From NCBI GenBank assembly GCA_037389465.1, contig JAZARR010000200.1, positions 4,533,501 to 4,597,500 on the forward strand: a DNA stretch of 64,000 bases. The letters run 5' to 3'. The notes below the pieces were generated by a model. That model worked only from the letters and a program-made list of their open reading frames with translations. It ran no database searches and was not told the DNA's origin. Position numbers and translations under genes: made by a program. The DNA is from Baylisascaris procyonis. Taxonomy: Eukaryota > Nematoda > Chromadorea > Rhabditida > Ascarididae. This document shows positions 37,806-51,000 of this stretch, in pieces (positions within the stretch are counted from its first letter, which is position 1; every line of letters starts with the position of its first letter).

Positions 37806-39387
37806 GAAAACGAAACCTGCGTAATCCACAATCCTGGATTACGGAAGGGATATCTGACGGCACCGGAAAGTGGGCTGGAAAACATCAGTATTTAAGGGAA
37901 GGGTAAATTACCGGTGATGTTTTTTGAAGGGATTACAAGTTTGTGAGATCAAAAGACATCGCTTTACTGTTTCTTTGTGGGAATGAGCCTCTGTTGTCCA
38001 CCTTTTGTGGGGTTTTATAGAGAAAGGAGTTTTTAATCGGAAGGTCTTCGAGGGGACTGATCTGTTGGTGGTGTGCAGATCGTGACCAACCACACACTTC
38101 GAGTCAAAGGTGAGGGTGGATGGAGTGACCTATGATCATGACCACACATCGCAATATTTCCTAATTTCGTTTGCGATATGAATTCGCTTGAATCATCTCT
38201 TACTACGTTTTTGGTATTTACATTAAATTCGCACACTGTATATTCTTCACGGAATTGTTATATTATTTTATCGAAACATTAAAAACAATGTAAATGTTAG
38301 CAATAATAATTCTCTATTTGAAAATGTGAAGGGTATATTATTTGCATATTTAAAAGAGATATGGAGAGGGTAACATGAAATAACTGGAGGATAACAAATC
38401 GCAAGTGGAATATTTTGAGTGATGATTCTATGCCTTGACAATCTTCTCAGCAATAATGTTTCAAAGGCGAATGATTTTAGAATTGAAAATTTTTTTGGGG
38501 ATGGCATTCGCCGAAGACATTGTATCAAGTGAAAATGTTCAATATGCCCGATCCAAGAAGAGGGGAATGAGAGGGATGCAAATTCAAAAGAACTTTCGAT
38601 AGAAATGTTTGCAAATTTCTTAAAAGTTAAGTAGTAGAGTGCAAAATCGAATATAGCCCAGAACGATATTTGATGCACAAAATATTAAAATGAATCGGTA
38701 AAAAATGATCCTGAAAAGTTCTTTCCGGAAGATCATAATAGTAAAAGTTGTTTTGAAAATTTGGAAAAATATTTGCGAATAACGGAAAGGGAGTTGAAAA
38801 TTTTCCCCTGAAATGATGTTCATAAGAAAATATTATATGATTACTTATAAATTGTGATATTTCGTTTTTTTTTCCGTATTAAATTTATTATCGTTTCATT
38901 ATTTTCATATTAAATTTTTTTTTTCATTAGATTTTTATACAATTTATTATCGGCAAACATTTTTGGTTTTTTTTTTTTTCATTTCTCATTGTTCATCGCG
39001 ATAGAAATCGCTTAAAGCGCATAAATTTTTGTTGTTAATTGAGGTGAATGTTTCATACCTGTTAATTGGTTATAGGTGGAAAGGTGGGGTATTGATAGAC
39101 AATACCCATGGAAGATGTACAATTGTTGAGATATTAGATTTGACGCAGATGGAGAAGCGGAAAATATGCATAATTTAACAATTCGAATGCATCGTATAAT
39201 TTAATATTTATATAGTAATACATAGTAATACTTGTTATAAATGTACTATGGATCAAAAATTTGAATTTGAAGTAAACTATCGAATGGAATTTTTCTCTCT
39301 TTTACCTACACAAGCGTGATAATTATTTTCCACAGTTTTTAAAATTTCGTTTTTTTTCAGCTTTGTAATTGGACAACTTTTTTCTTC

Positions 39388-39408
39388 GGGGGGGGGGGGG
39401 AGGGGGAT
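39388..39408 (+). repeat. G-tract
   Basis: Thirteen G followed by A and five more G, after a T-rich stretch. Third occurrence of the T-run to G-run arrangement in the window. Confidence 0.9.
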
Positions 39409-39670
39409 ATTACTCAATTATCGTTTATGAGATGGAAATAATTTAGTGAAATAAGAAATCGGTTATTTTATCGGCTATTCGTTACTATCTTTAAGCACTA
39501 TTTTTCCATATCTTTAATCTTCGTTTATTTGTTATTTAAAGTTATGATTGATATTATTCAACAATAAAGTTACTCTTTCCGTCGATCTTACATAAACAGT
39601 ATAAACATCGGAAATTCCCATATTATATTTACTGTCCATCCAAAAAAAAACGCCTCCTATTTAAGTAGTT

Positions 39671-39755
39671 TTTGCATACGGTATTTGCACGGTATTTGCA
39701 TACGGTATTCGCATAGTATTTGCATAGTATTTGCATACGGTAAATAGTATTAGCA
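39671..39755. repeat. short minisatellite around TTTGCATACGGTA
   Basis: Six imperfect units of about 12-16 bp built from TTTGCATA, CGGTA and GTA are arrayed head to tail. Non-coding, intergenic. Confidence 0.7.
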
Positions 39756-40935
39756 TACATACATAGTTTAAAATTTCTTTGCATAGTTTTTGTGTCCATT
39801 AAGCATTTTAAAACAACAAAATTTCATCCATTTCATCCACCACTTTATATTTTTTCAGGCAAATGCGGTATTGTTTTGTTCGACTAATCTGGATTTAATC
39901 AAAATATATTGGTGGATTTTTTTTTTTTTTTTTGGTGATGGATTTTATAGTAGTTAAAGCGCAATTATTTGTGCATCAGGATCTGTGTAGTGTTGATCTC
40001 GATTCTTGTTCATTCTTATTGCTTATAACCCTGGGGTTTTATTGCTCCTGATACGGTCCGTTGCCTATTTCAGTATTGTTAAGTTGGTGGGCGTATTGCT
40101 GAGCATGGTGCTTTCTATGCGTAGGTGGTACATGTCATTCATGAAAAGCGAGGTGGACGCAATTGTGAAGAGCGCTGAAAGCTTTTTCGCTGCATCATCC
40201 GACTTTAATCTCGAGAAGATAATTTTGATTACTGTAGTTAAAAGTTCTGCAATTGCCAACCCATTAAAGAAGAAAGACTCTTCAGGAATTGTAGCAGAGG
40301 GAAGTGGTGGTTAACTAATGTTGAGTGGGTGAGGGTGGCTCCACACGCGAGGTTGTACTGGAGCCGATAGGTGTTTGTTGATGCATCGATGAGTACTCTT
40401 TTACATTCCTGTAGAAAATGGGCAAGCAACCGATCGCCCCGAGTTGTATCAATTAGAACACCTATTATAACGGGTCGGTACATTGCCAACCATGCAACAC
40501 CTATAGAAATGGGGGGTCTGCGTCAAGGGGATGGTTTAAAACTTAAGTTTTGACTTACGTTGATGTTTAGATCCAGCTTGGTGCATAAAACGTGCAAGTG
40601 CCATATTGTGCAGTGGTTGCATGTTCATTTGTGAAGAGTGTATTCCCGTAAGTTTGAATTATGAATATCTACGTTATCATAAGAACTAGCCACCCAAGTA
40701 GTTCGGCATGTCTTTTCTCAGAGGAACAGCGCTCGCCCAGTCTACCTAACGCCTTTATTATGCTTCTACCGTGTTTCCATTCTAGAATGTATTATACCTG
40801 CTCTTGTTACCTCAGTGGAAAATCGCATTTTACACTTCTATTGCATTTCACCCTTTAAGCTGTGCATTTCCTCATTACAGGTTGTTGAAAATTCGTTGAA
40901 GAAGGTTTCGACAAATTGAAACGAGTAAAGCTGTA

Positions 40936-41438
40936 ATGGTACTCTTTCTTTATTTTTTAATCTTTGATGTTTTAATTTTTTATTTTTCTGAGTTATAATG
41001 TTTCCATCAGAAATTTCCCAAAAAAATGGATAATAAGAAACGTTCAATTAGATTTATGACATTCATCGATTGAAGTGCGCAATTGATTGAGTGTATTCTA
41101 ACCCGTGCTCGGTTATTTGCGTTCCACGTGCCTCAATCTGTGGCTACTTATGTCGGTTACTTGCGCGCTGTGGTCATTTCCGCCCTAATCATTGGCCATC
41201 TGGTCGCTTTGATTACTTTGCTAGCTAATGTCTTCTTTACTATGGGAGAATTTGTTTTGTTTAGAGAGATTTTATATTGCACAAGAAGGCGAATGCTTAT
41301 CAGACTTACTTGCTTTTGCAAACCATCTTTCGCCTTATTAGGCTTTTCAGCATTAACGCTTATTTTTTGATCACAAGCGTAGCTAAAGTTTCGTGTTGGA
41401 AAGAACAAGAAAAACACCTTATTGAGGCCAATATTGGA

Positions 41439-41485
<47 letters not shown>

Positions 41486-41797
41486 CAAATTTTGTGTTTA
41501 TGCAGATTGCTGGGTCCAGTTGTTTAGTTTTTTGGGGTTTTTTTATTATTAAGTTCTTATTATTTGTCTGCCATGATTGCAATCCACTCATTAATATGCA
41601 TTTTATTTTTCAGGGAAAATTGAAAAAGACGCAAAAATTTGCAACACGACTTGCAAAGATGATCAAACCGACTGATTCAAGAATGTTGGTGCCATTGTCT
41701 TTCTGCATTATTTCAATTCTTGCATTTCGTTCATTCCTACTTTTGTGTACTTCTGCATATTTACACTTGCATTGTGCGTTATGCTGACATCATTTCT

Positions 41798-41870
<73 letters not shown>

Positions 41871-44800
41871 TTCAGGAATTATCGGAGCTAGAGCTATAAG
41901 TCTAGGTGGTTATATTCTGTACAATAGAATAAATCTGTAGCAGCTTCCACCTTGATTCTCGGTCCTCAAAAAGAGTTGCAGAAACGTAAATTCGCCCGGA
42001 AATTTTCTCTTGGAAGGACATTTTACGGCTTCCGCTAATTGCGAAACAGTTGGGAAACCGATCCTTTTTTTCGAAATTTTATACGAAAATGAATTATTGC
42101 TTATCTTTCATTATTTGTTGTTCATTAGGGAACCGGTTGGTCTGATGCGTATAACTGTGAAACTGTGCCTAAAACCAAGTCATTTGACAAGTTTTGCTGC
42201 TATTCCTTCGGTTACAGTAAGTGCACCGAAGGCGGTGAATCTGCCTGGAGGTCTTTCATCCGTACAGTATTTTTCTGTGCCGAATAAGATATTTCTAAGT
42301 TAGTTGCTACGATGTAGTGCCGTAGGTTGCCGTCAGTACTTACCGTATCGTTCGTTCTTTAGTCCACCTTCCTCCCTGCCCCGAACATATACCCTTTCTT
42401 AAAGCTGTCTCCATCTCTCAGTCGAAATGTCACCACAAATTTATGCAAAATACGATGGGATCGAAGCAGGAGGGGAAGTATGTGAAGTCGAATATAAATG
42501 TCAATGTCAACGTAGATGTTGCAACTTTGGCCATGAACAGATTTTTTTTTAATATATGGTAACGTCGTCTAGCGTTTTCGGCACCCTTAGCAATACCGGT
42601 TATACGCGCTCATCGATAATACTTTAAATCCTTGTGATATGATATGATAGCTACTAATTGTAAAAAGTTTATGCATGCAGAGATGAGGAATTAGAACTGT
42701 AGATACTGGAGTGGTAGAAAAGAGACGTCATAGGAAGCATCTTGCGTGTTAACTTGCTATCCATTATTATAGCCTAAAACGTCTGCTAACAAGCAGTTGT
42801 TACCGTTGATGAGCTTTGTGCTATTCACTGTCATTCCACAATGGATGCCGCAAATCGTCATTAAACTTCAGGCTGTGGCTATTAGCAAAGCATGAAAAGT
42901 AATGCGAAAAATAAGAAAGGGAAAGAAATCAAAAATTTGTGGAAAGGAAAGGTTTCTTCTTGAGACGACTTTTCTGCGCTTTTACGCTCCTATGATATCC
43001 TAGTCGAGGTCTGGTATTGAGAGAGAGAGAGAGAGGAGGAGGGGCTGGCGATAGCATATATGAAGTTACTGTCGTATCATTTTATAGGGACCAGACTGAT
43101 CGTTACAGTCTTTTTATCTAATTTTTGCTCCAATCTTGATAAAAAAAGCTCTCGAAAACATTTCCCTTTGTTTGTGCAGTTTTATTGTTTGTCACCGAAT
43201 TTAAGATTGATTTTTTTTGTTTATTTGTTTTATTTATCATTTAATTAATTTTAGCATTTCTTTCACTTGATTAATTCCATCATTTCTTCAATTGATTTTA
43301 TTTTATTTTTCAGAAAGGAAAGCGATCGAATAATAAAGAAGAAAAAAGAGGATGAACAAGCGTTGAAAATTAAAGAAGCGTATGTTTTCTTTTTATTTGA
43401 TTTGCTGATATCGAGAATAACAGAACATTTTCGCATTTCAGTTCGATTATGCGACAACAACGAATGAGGTTGCACGTTCGAGTTATTTGATAACTTACCA
43501 AGCATTCAGCTGTCCTCAGTGATTAATAAATGTAATTCCCGACTGAACTTAACGGTTTTTCCATCTATATTTGCGAATTACACTGAGTTTTTTTTATTTT
43601 TGTTGCGTTGAGTTTCCCGGTTGAAATAGCATACATTAAAACATGAGCAATTGAAGCTCCTTACACTCTTACTTTCACAAATATGCTCTTCAAATCCTTT
43701 CTTACACGAACGTTTATTTCTCCTTTTTCTTTCTCTAATTCTGGATAAGTTTCAGCGTGAATCCACAAATTTGCCTGTTTGACCTAATGCACCATATATT
43801 CACAGCATTTTGCTTCATATTGTCGGAGCGTCATTAAACATTTTTTATCAACACAATATATCAATCGCCACAAGTTATACCTAGTTGTGCCATAGTCGAT
43901 GCATGCTTTCAGGCCACAAACATCATCGGCGATGTTCCTCAAATACAACAGCCAACTTGGTCCGCCATTCCATGTAATTGTTGATACGAACTTTGTCAAC
44001 TTCTCTATCAAGTACAGGATTGATATGATGCAAGGATTCATGGATTGCCTTTATGCGAAAAGTAAGTTATGTTTTTTCGTACTTACCGATTCATTTTTTT
44101 TTCACTGTTACCTAGAACGACTCCTCTCTTCCACCCTTTCTCCCATTCCAAACTTTTGGAACTACTTAGAAATGTTTTGTAGTGACCTTTAGCTCATGAA
44201 AATTTGAAGAAATAACTGCGCTTCCTCCATGATTCCACTTGCTCTTCCTCCCTCCCCTATTCTTTTAGAACCTCGTGAAACGACTGAATTTTATTCAAAA
44301 CAAAGCGACATATCATTTATTCAATTTTGTGCCAAAATTTTTCGCTCAGAGTTGTATGCCACTCAAAAGAAATGCCAGTTGTATTGTCTTCTAAGGCCAG
44401 ACAAATGCTTCAGTGTTTTCGAATTGGAAGCAGTAAAGCCATCCTGAGAGGCGAGTCAACATAATGGTTGAGCTGTTCGATTGAAGATGATATGTAATGA
44501 AGGGCAGTTATTAATGTATCAGTTTGTTGATGAGGTTAATTTATTTATTTCCAATGGCCGCTATTCTGATTTCATCGAATTAAACCTTGAATTGAATTAA
44601 ATTCTAAAGTTAAATTAGGCTCTGAATTGAATCAAATCTATAATGTGAATTCAAATCTTCAGCGATTCCCTATATAACCGATTGCGTTTTGGGCGAACTT
44701 GAGAAATTGGGACAGCGATGTAAAGTTGCATTGAAGATCATCAAGGACAGTCGTTTCAAGAGATTAGCGTGCTCACACAAAGGTGTATATGCTGACGATT

Positions 44801-45732
44801 GCATCGTACAACGTGTCACGCAGGTAATTTATTTTCATTTCATATCATTAAATTTGCATTATAAGCTAAATATTCCATATTGCTTAGCTGAGTGAATGAT
44901 TTGAATTTTGTGTTGTGGCACTCAATTTATGGCACCAATGTTGCAATGAAAACTCGTTATATATTGCTGCGATTAGCAGTGAAATGTTTACGTAGCGCCC
45001 TTTCTTAATTTATAGTCATGAAACACTTTTGTGAACTCGTACTGGATTCGAGTCACCATTCACCTGAAGCCGTCGATGGCGAAACGTTTTCGAAAGTATT
45101 GACTCGGAATACTTCTCACCTGGAATTCACCTGAAATTGCGAACATTGTTTACACCAGGCATTCTCAAGGTGTTAACGAGCGGATGGCTTGGGAATAAGA
45201 GGCTTGTTTAGTTTATGATGAAGCTCTAATCTCATGTGCATTTTGTTAGAAGGACATCCGTTTATCGTTGAAAATACGTTCCTGTAGTCCTTGAAAATAG
45301 AACATGAATATGTTGGTTACTATTCGTGGCTTCAAAATTAAATTCACTAAGGTAAAAGCTTTATGATGATTGTAGTTCGATCCTTAAGGGTTATTTCAAT
45401 ACATTTGGCTTGAGTAATCAGTGTAGAGTTTAGTTAGAACAACGCCGATATTCGTAGACATTTCGGCTGTTATCATATGGCGTTAAAGTAGAAAACAATT
45501 TGGTGTTAGGGCGCTTCATAACAGTAAGGGCGTCGTTTTACAACATCCTGGAGTAAAAGAACTTGTGGGAAATAAGTAAATCTTACAGCATAAATGCTAT
45601 ATGGTCGCAACATGCGATAAGGATTTAAAAAGGAGAATACGCAAAATTCCCGGCATTCCCATAATGTATATTCGACAGCATCGCTATTCGATCGAGAGGA
45701 TGCCCGATGCATATGGTGCGCCGATGTTCTAG
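40936..45732 (+). CDS. fcf-1: FCF1/UTP24 rRNA-processing PIN-domain nuclease, 197 aa
   Basis: FCF1 (UTP24) acts in the nucleolar small-subunit processome and is the PIN nuclease linked to early 18S rRNA cleavages. Exons: ATG only at 40936-40938 (inferred), 41614-41684, 43314-43379, 43913-44061, 44663-44823, 45589-45732; 594 nt in total. The protein begins [11 protein letters not shown] after Met, has a Lys-rich linker, then [20 protein letters not shown], where D of VDTNF is the first PIN acid. [20 protein letters not shown] follows, then [11 protein letters not shown] with two further acids, [16 protein letters not shown] and the tail [10 protein letters not shown]. Human FCF1 is 198 aa, so this is full length and all acidic residues seen in the family are present. 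The body from 41614 is certain. The ATG exon is a proposal: the leader 40881-40938 has TTACAG before it and GTACTC after it. Intron 41685-43313 contains the second TA microsatellite. Confidence 0.93.
41442..41482. repeat. (TA)n microsatellite
   Basis: About 20 TA dinucleotides, 130 bp upstream of the first certain FCF1 coding exon. Confidence 0.97.
41802..41867. repeat. (AT)n microsatellite
   Basis: 33 AT dinucleotides in FCF1 intron 41685-43313, only 320 bp from the preceding TA array. Confidence 0.97.
43019..43042. repeat. GA-rich simple repeat
   Basis: (GA)n followed by GAGG units in an FCF1 intron. Confidence 0.85.
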
Positions 45733-48061
45733 GACTGTTGTGACCTTTGACCTCTGAAGACTGTTTTGAACCTGAAGTTTGTGTGATCAACGCAAAACAT
45801 GAGTGTAGTTCGTGTTTTGCGCTGATCCGTAGCCGATACTGTTTTCTACTTGAGGAGAGAAGAAAGTATGAAAATTACGAAGAGTCAAAACTTTAAATTT
45901 TGAGCCAAAATTTCGAAGCAATCATGATCGAATATACTATGGTTTGAAAAATTTGCGACTGAAAAAAGTTGTATTATTTCATGTTGCATTATGATAGATA
46001 TATCGGCATATAGCTGAATTTTTGTGTTGTTGTTGTGTTGCTAATTGTTCTGAGGATATTGTTCTAAAAAGTGCTATAATGAGTTTCAACTGGCAATACT
46101 ATGAGACGTTTCAAATTCGTTCTCTCCCCCTCCCTCCTTCCCTCCCTTTTCCGCTCTTTCATTTGCTTTCTTTGAAGAGTGAGGGGAAATGGGAATGGTG
46201 GGATTCCTTTGAGGCGTCATAATGAGACGAATCAGCTCACCAATGGAAAAGGGGAACATTTGCGTTCTTTGCACAATAAAAAAGTGATTTGAATAAATAT
46301 ATACTTCAGCATTGTTTTTTTTTTTCAATATTTTCTGCAAATCTGGAAAAAAAGTTTCATGAAATAGCTATCGAAGGTTAAGGGGCATATATAGATAAGC
46401 ACGAAATCATGCGTTAGTTCTTAGAAAAGATTGGTCCCAAACACACCAAAGCAGAGAGGTGGTCTTACAACCACGTCGATCCCATGTTACCAATGCAATA
46501 TATTAGATGGAACCGTCCAACTATGTACAATAACGCCAAATTAGGATTTTATACTACATGCGATATATGACGGTTCAAACGTTTGTGGAAGTTTGCGACT
46601 TCCATCTGCGTCACGGAATTCATGTCCTCTCGTATCTGCGTTGTCCCTTTTCATATCCATCTACATTGTACCAAGCATTGTAGGATTAGCTCCAAGGCAT
46701 ACCGTATTATCTGGAAATGTAGCAGAATTTTTTTTTTCATTCTTTAATTCATGAATAATTCAACAGAATAAACGGGAAGAAAATGTTATTGGCATTCGTG
46801 AAATCCGAAAAAAAGAGAGGAAAACGCGCGAAAATGTTTTTTTTTTCAACGATTTGTCTGAACGTAATTATTATTCCATTTAGACGACGATCATCGTCAT
46901 CAATTTTGTTGTCTCATTGAAAGAGAAAATTTTCATTTGATGCGATTCAATATCGAGCTAAATAAGTTTTTTTTTTTCATAGCCATTTGTCTCTTTTCTT
47001 TTAGAATTTTACCGAATTCTTCCATTGATTAATCGTGAATTTTGATGTGTGCCGTTTTTTTTTTCAATTTATTCAATTGTTATTCACCAGTAAAGATTAT
47101 AATTTCGTATTGAGAATTTATAAATGCGATAGAAAGGAGAAACGAAGAGTTATTGGCTATGATGGCATGAAAAAAAAAAGATTGTTATGGAAGTTTTGGA
47201 ATTTTTTAAGAACGAGAATTTTGGATACTATTGGATTTTTCATTTACCATATGTACGGAACCTCTCCCCTTTCTTATGTATCATTTCTATAATTATACAC
47301 CATCTGCGTTGCATGAAGTATTGCATCTTAACAGATCCTTTTTTTAGGTCTGAGGGGAAGGGGTAATGAAAGTCGAATACAACGTTTTGCTAATGGAGTT
47401 ATATGAGTGAATTTAGGAGTCAAAAGAATTTTATTTAGGAGTCAACGGCCGCAATCAACGATACAATTGAACAAATACAAGAAGAAAAGATTTGTGCTCT
47501 TTGCTTTACTGATGATATTTATTACTCTTAAGTAATTTCTCCCGTTACGTTTGTTAAGGAGTAAGTGATAAAAGAGCCGATGGGAAGATACGCCAACGGA
47601 TCTGCGTCGATGCGTTTTTTGCAATTTTGCTGAGCTAGACTAACTAATCTCACAACTTAAATATAAATAGTAAAACATCCACAACAATGCATTTGGTATT
47701 TCAACTGAATCGACCATTATTTCTACAAATATTTGGCTAAAATTTGCTTTTCCACGTATGTCGTTACTCGGCGATTGGAAGGTGCACCGGGTATTGGAGG
47801 CACATCTAACTACATCGAATTCCTCGAATGGTCATAGACTGCATCAGCCAAATTTCGGAACTCCATCTGCAGATGTTCCTCGAGGTGAAGCTACCAGGCA
47901 TGCGATCAGATCCAAGCATGCATGAACGTAACATTCCTCACTTCCTTAATAAAAGTAGGAAAACGTACAACCATAAGGAGTTTCATCCATAGTTATACTG
48001 TATGTGTAGTCGATATTATTACTGTAACTAAGTGCATAGTGGCGATGTTTACATTTTGCAG
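45733..48061. other. intergenic stretch before the bHLH-PAS gene
   Basis: AT-rich, no recognisable exon. AATAAA at 46275-46280 could serve FCF1 but is 543 bp past its stop. A 55-codon open frame starts at 47758; see the rejected list. Confidence 0.5.
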
Positions 48062-51000
48062 ATGAGTGCACGTAATCGACGAGATCTTGAAAATCGTGAA
48101 TTGGCGCAATTGGCAGAGAGTTTACCTCTGGCAAGTGCAATCACTGCACAACTTGATAAGGTCTCGAAGTTTTCACTAATCGTTCATTCGACGATCCTTA
48201 AGGGAAATCTATTTGTTCTCCTATTCAGATAATATTAATGCGTTGAAGTGTCACCGCTCTGTGCAAAAAAGAATTAGCCGAGCTGAGTTTCCACATTAAA
48301 GTACCGTGTTTCTTCAAATACAGCCCCACTTTTAGTTGTATGAGGGTCCCACCTTGAAAACATCATGGGCATAGTATGTATGAATATCATAACGTAGAAA
48401 GCGCACGACGCCGCAAGCAAACAGCAAGCGTAAAAGGAACCGGCAAGATACACGCTTTTGCACATTGTTTACATGACCACATGACGTCATTAATTACCAA
48501 GAAATAGATTGGTTTCTATAATTCGACTGGGAAATAAAAGTTAGCAGCTGGAAACATATGCAAATTCTCGCTCAGCTTGAAGTGTCCGTATTTCTTGATG
48601 CAACTGGCTGATCAAAGGTCGTCATGGTGCGTCTTTGAAAAGCAGATTTGCAAAAGCGCGTAACTCAACAAGTGGAAGAACTCTTCAGGAAGGCTGACAT
48701 GATATGCGCTTCTACAATTGCTTTAGTCGGACCAGTGGGTGTGGTGAATTGCCTAAATAGAAAATATTCCTATTTCTACTGATGGGACCATTCGAACAAA
48801 TCCAGTATGGAAGATCTGTTTCCCGATCTGACCGATTGAAAAATGCGATCCGATCGGTGTGAGACGCATGCAAATTCAGGCCATTTAAAGGCAAATCCAG
48901 TGCCTAGATTATATTCGGCGAAATTTCTAAATCTAATTTGAGTAGTTTCCAGGGTTGGAACTATCAGTGGTACAAACAAAGGGGTAGACAAGCACACATA
49001 TGGACGATAGATACTACGTCACTGCAATGCACCTTGTGAGCGCGATTTTGCAACAACTTATGACAGTAATAATGATATGATGCTAAACCGAGACCGACGG
49101 GATTCAGGCAAAAATTTATTTTTAGGTTGCGCTTAGTGGTTACCAAATAAAGTGTGCTTGTAAATTTTATAGTTCTTACTATTGATAAGGATGTGTATGC
49201 TTGTTACGGCTACTTCAATGTCTCGCAGAGAGAATCTCATCGATGTTGTCACACCAGCTGAGTCTTTTTACATCAGTTGAATCTCCCAAATGGTACTCTA
49301 TGATTTGCGAAATAAAATATCAGGCAGACAGATGCAAATAGACATGTGTGCTTCATCTAGGTAGAGGGGTGTCATAATATTCGCTTATAGGAATGTAGAA
49401 GTGTGTATAATGGGAGAGTCAAAATTGGGAAAGGAATATGAAATAAAATGATATTTTTTGTCTGTTGCGATCAATCAGTCAATGATTGACTGATAAAAGT
49501 GGCTTGTTAAATAGAGCGGAGTAAATAAAAACGTATACAGAGATTTCAAAACGAAATGCTGATCTATAGATGGAAAGTAAGATGTAAACGCAATTAAACT
49601 AAAGAGAATATAATACATTGGAACAGTGCTGGTGATGATATAGAAAGAGTAAATAAAATTGAAAAATTAGTGCTTAGATAAGTTCATTATTAGTTAAATA
49701 ATTTTTATTTGAAGGCGTCGGTAATTCGTCTCACATCAGCTTACCTGTCGTTGCGTCGTATCTTTCCACACTTCGAAGATACTAGCGATGAGCTCATCGA
49801 AGTGGGTTCATTCCTATTGCAAACACTTGATGGCTTTGTGCTTATATTAGATCCAGATGGAAAAATGATGTACGTCTCTGAAACTGCGTCTGTTCATTTG
49901 GGACTCTCACAGGTAATAATCTCCTTTTATCATACAATCTTTAGTAGACGCCATGGGATTACAACACTTTCACACAGAACCGAAAAACCTGTGTTGAGTG
50001 GTAAAGCTACTATTAAGTGATAATATTGTAGTACAAGTTCTAGTAGTAAAAATAGAATTGAATCTCGTTTTCTCGTTTTGTAGGGAAGTTTTATTGCTTT
50101 ATACCATTCTGTGATTTAGGAGACCTAGTCCTTTATTAAACAGATACGGACTTATATGAGGAAATAAAAAAAGGTCGCACCTTGCTATATTCGAGAAGAA
50201 CGTTCAACTGCCCTACTCGTCCCTATAAGTATTTCGTTCTTCAGGTCGAGCTAATAGGTGCATCGATATTCGATTTTCTCCATGGGGATGATGAACCCGA
50301 ATTGCGTTATATTCTTTCATGTGTCGATTCACGACGTCTTAATATGATCATTCCATATACCGAAGAAATTGAAAGAATGTTTTTTGTTCGGTTACGATGT
50401 GTTCTACCAAAGCGAAATGCTGGAATCACCTATAATGGATATAAGGTTTGCTTATAAAAAAACAAATTATGAACAGATCGAATAATATATATTAAATTCA
50501 TAAATTCAACGAAAATTTTGATTACTTGATTAGAAACTTCATCCACCAATACAAATACCGTAATTACACAGAAGGAGGGAGAGAAGCAAGGGATGCATCT
50601 TTTTATTAACGAAGTACTTCGATCGTTTTTTTTTTTTTTGCTTATAGAAGTTCGAACTCAACGAGATTTTATAAATTCCAAATTTTGGTGCTTTCAACGC
50701 TTTTATGCTAGTGTATATGATTTCTTTTCTTTCTTTCATAGAAATGAGCAATTGTGGAGAAGCAAGAACGAATCCGCTTTATCGAAATGCCGCCTCCTCT
50801 TCCTTCAGCAAAAGTCTGCGTAGGCCACTGAGTTATGCGACATTAGGCTGAGGTTAAGCTGCTGGTGCCCTTCAACTGACTTGGGCGACATTAAGCTGAG
50901 GTCAAGCTGCTGGTGCCCTTCAACTGACTTGGGCGACATTAAGCTGAGGTCAAGCTGCTGGTGCCCTTCAACTGACTCAGGCGATATTAAGCTGAGGTCA

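Larger units (their letters stand above)
37806..40880. other. intergenic stretch between PRRC1-like and FCF1
   Basis: AT-rich. It contains a G-run and a short minisatellite. Open frames at 40006-40314 and on the opposite strand show no family I know. Confidence 0.5.

Noticed and set aside
40006..40314. 102-codon forward frame and overlapping minus frames between PRRC1-like and FCF1.
   Set aside because: Overlapping frames on both strands with no family match; probably chance.
43756..43800. Possible extra FCF1 exon after GTTTCAG with the start VNPQICL.
   Set aside because: Joining 43379 directly to 43913 gives the expected family sequence and length; including this piece would not.
47758..47925. 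55-codon frame beginning ATG TCG TTA upstream of the bHLH exon, considered as its first exon.
   Set aside because: The only phase-0 GT gives an eight-residue exon and other donors break the frame into 48062. No support for a bHLH N-terminus.
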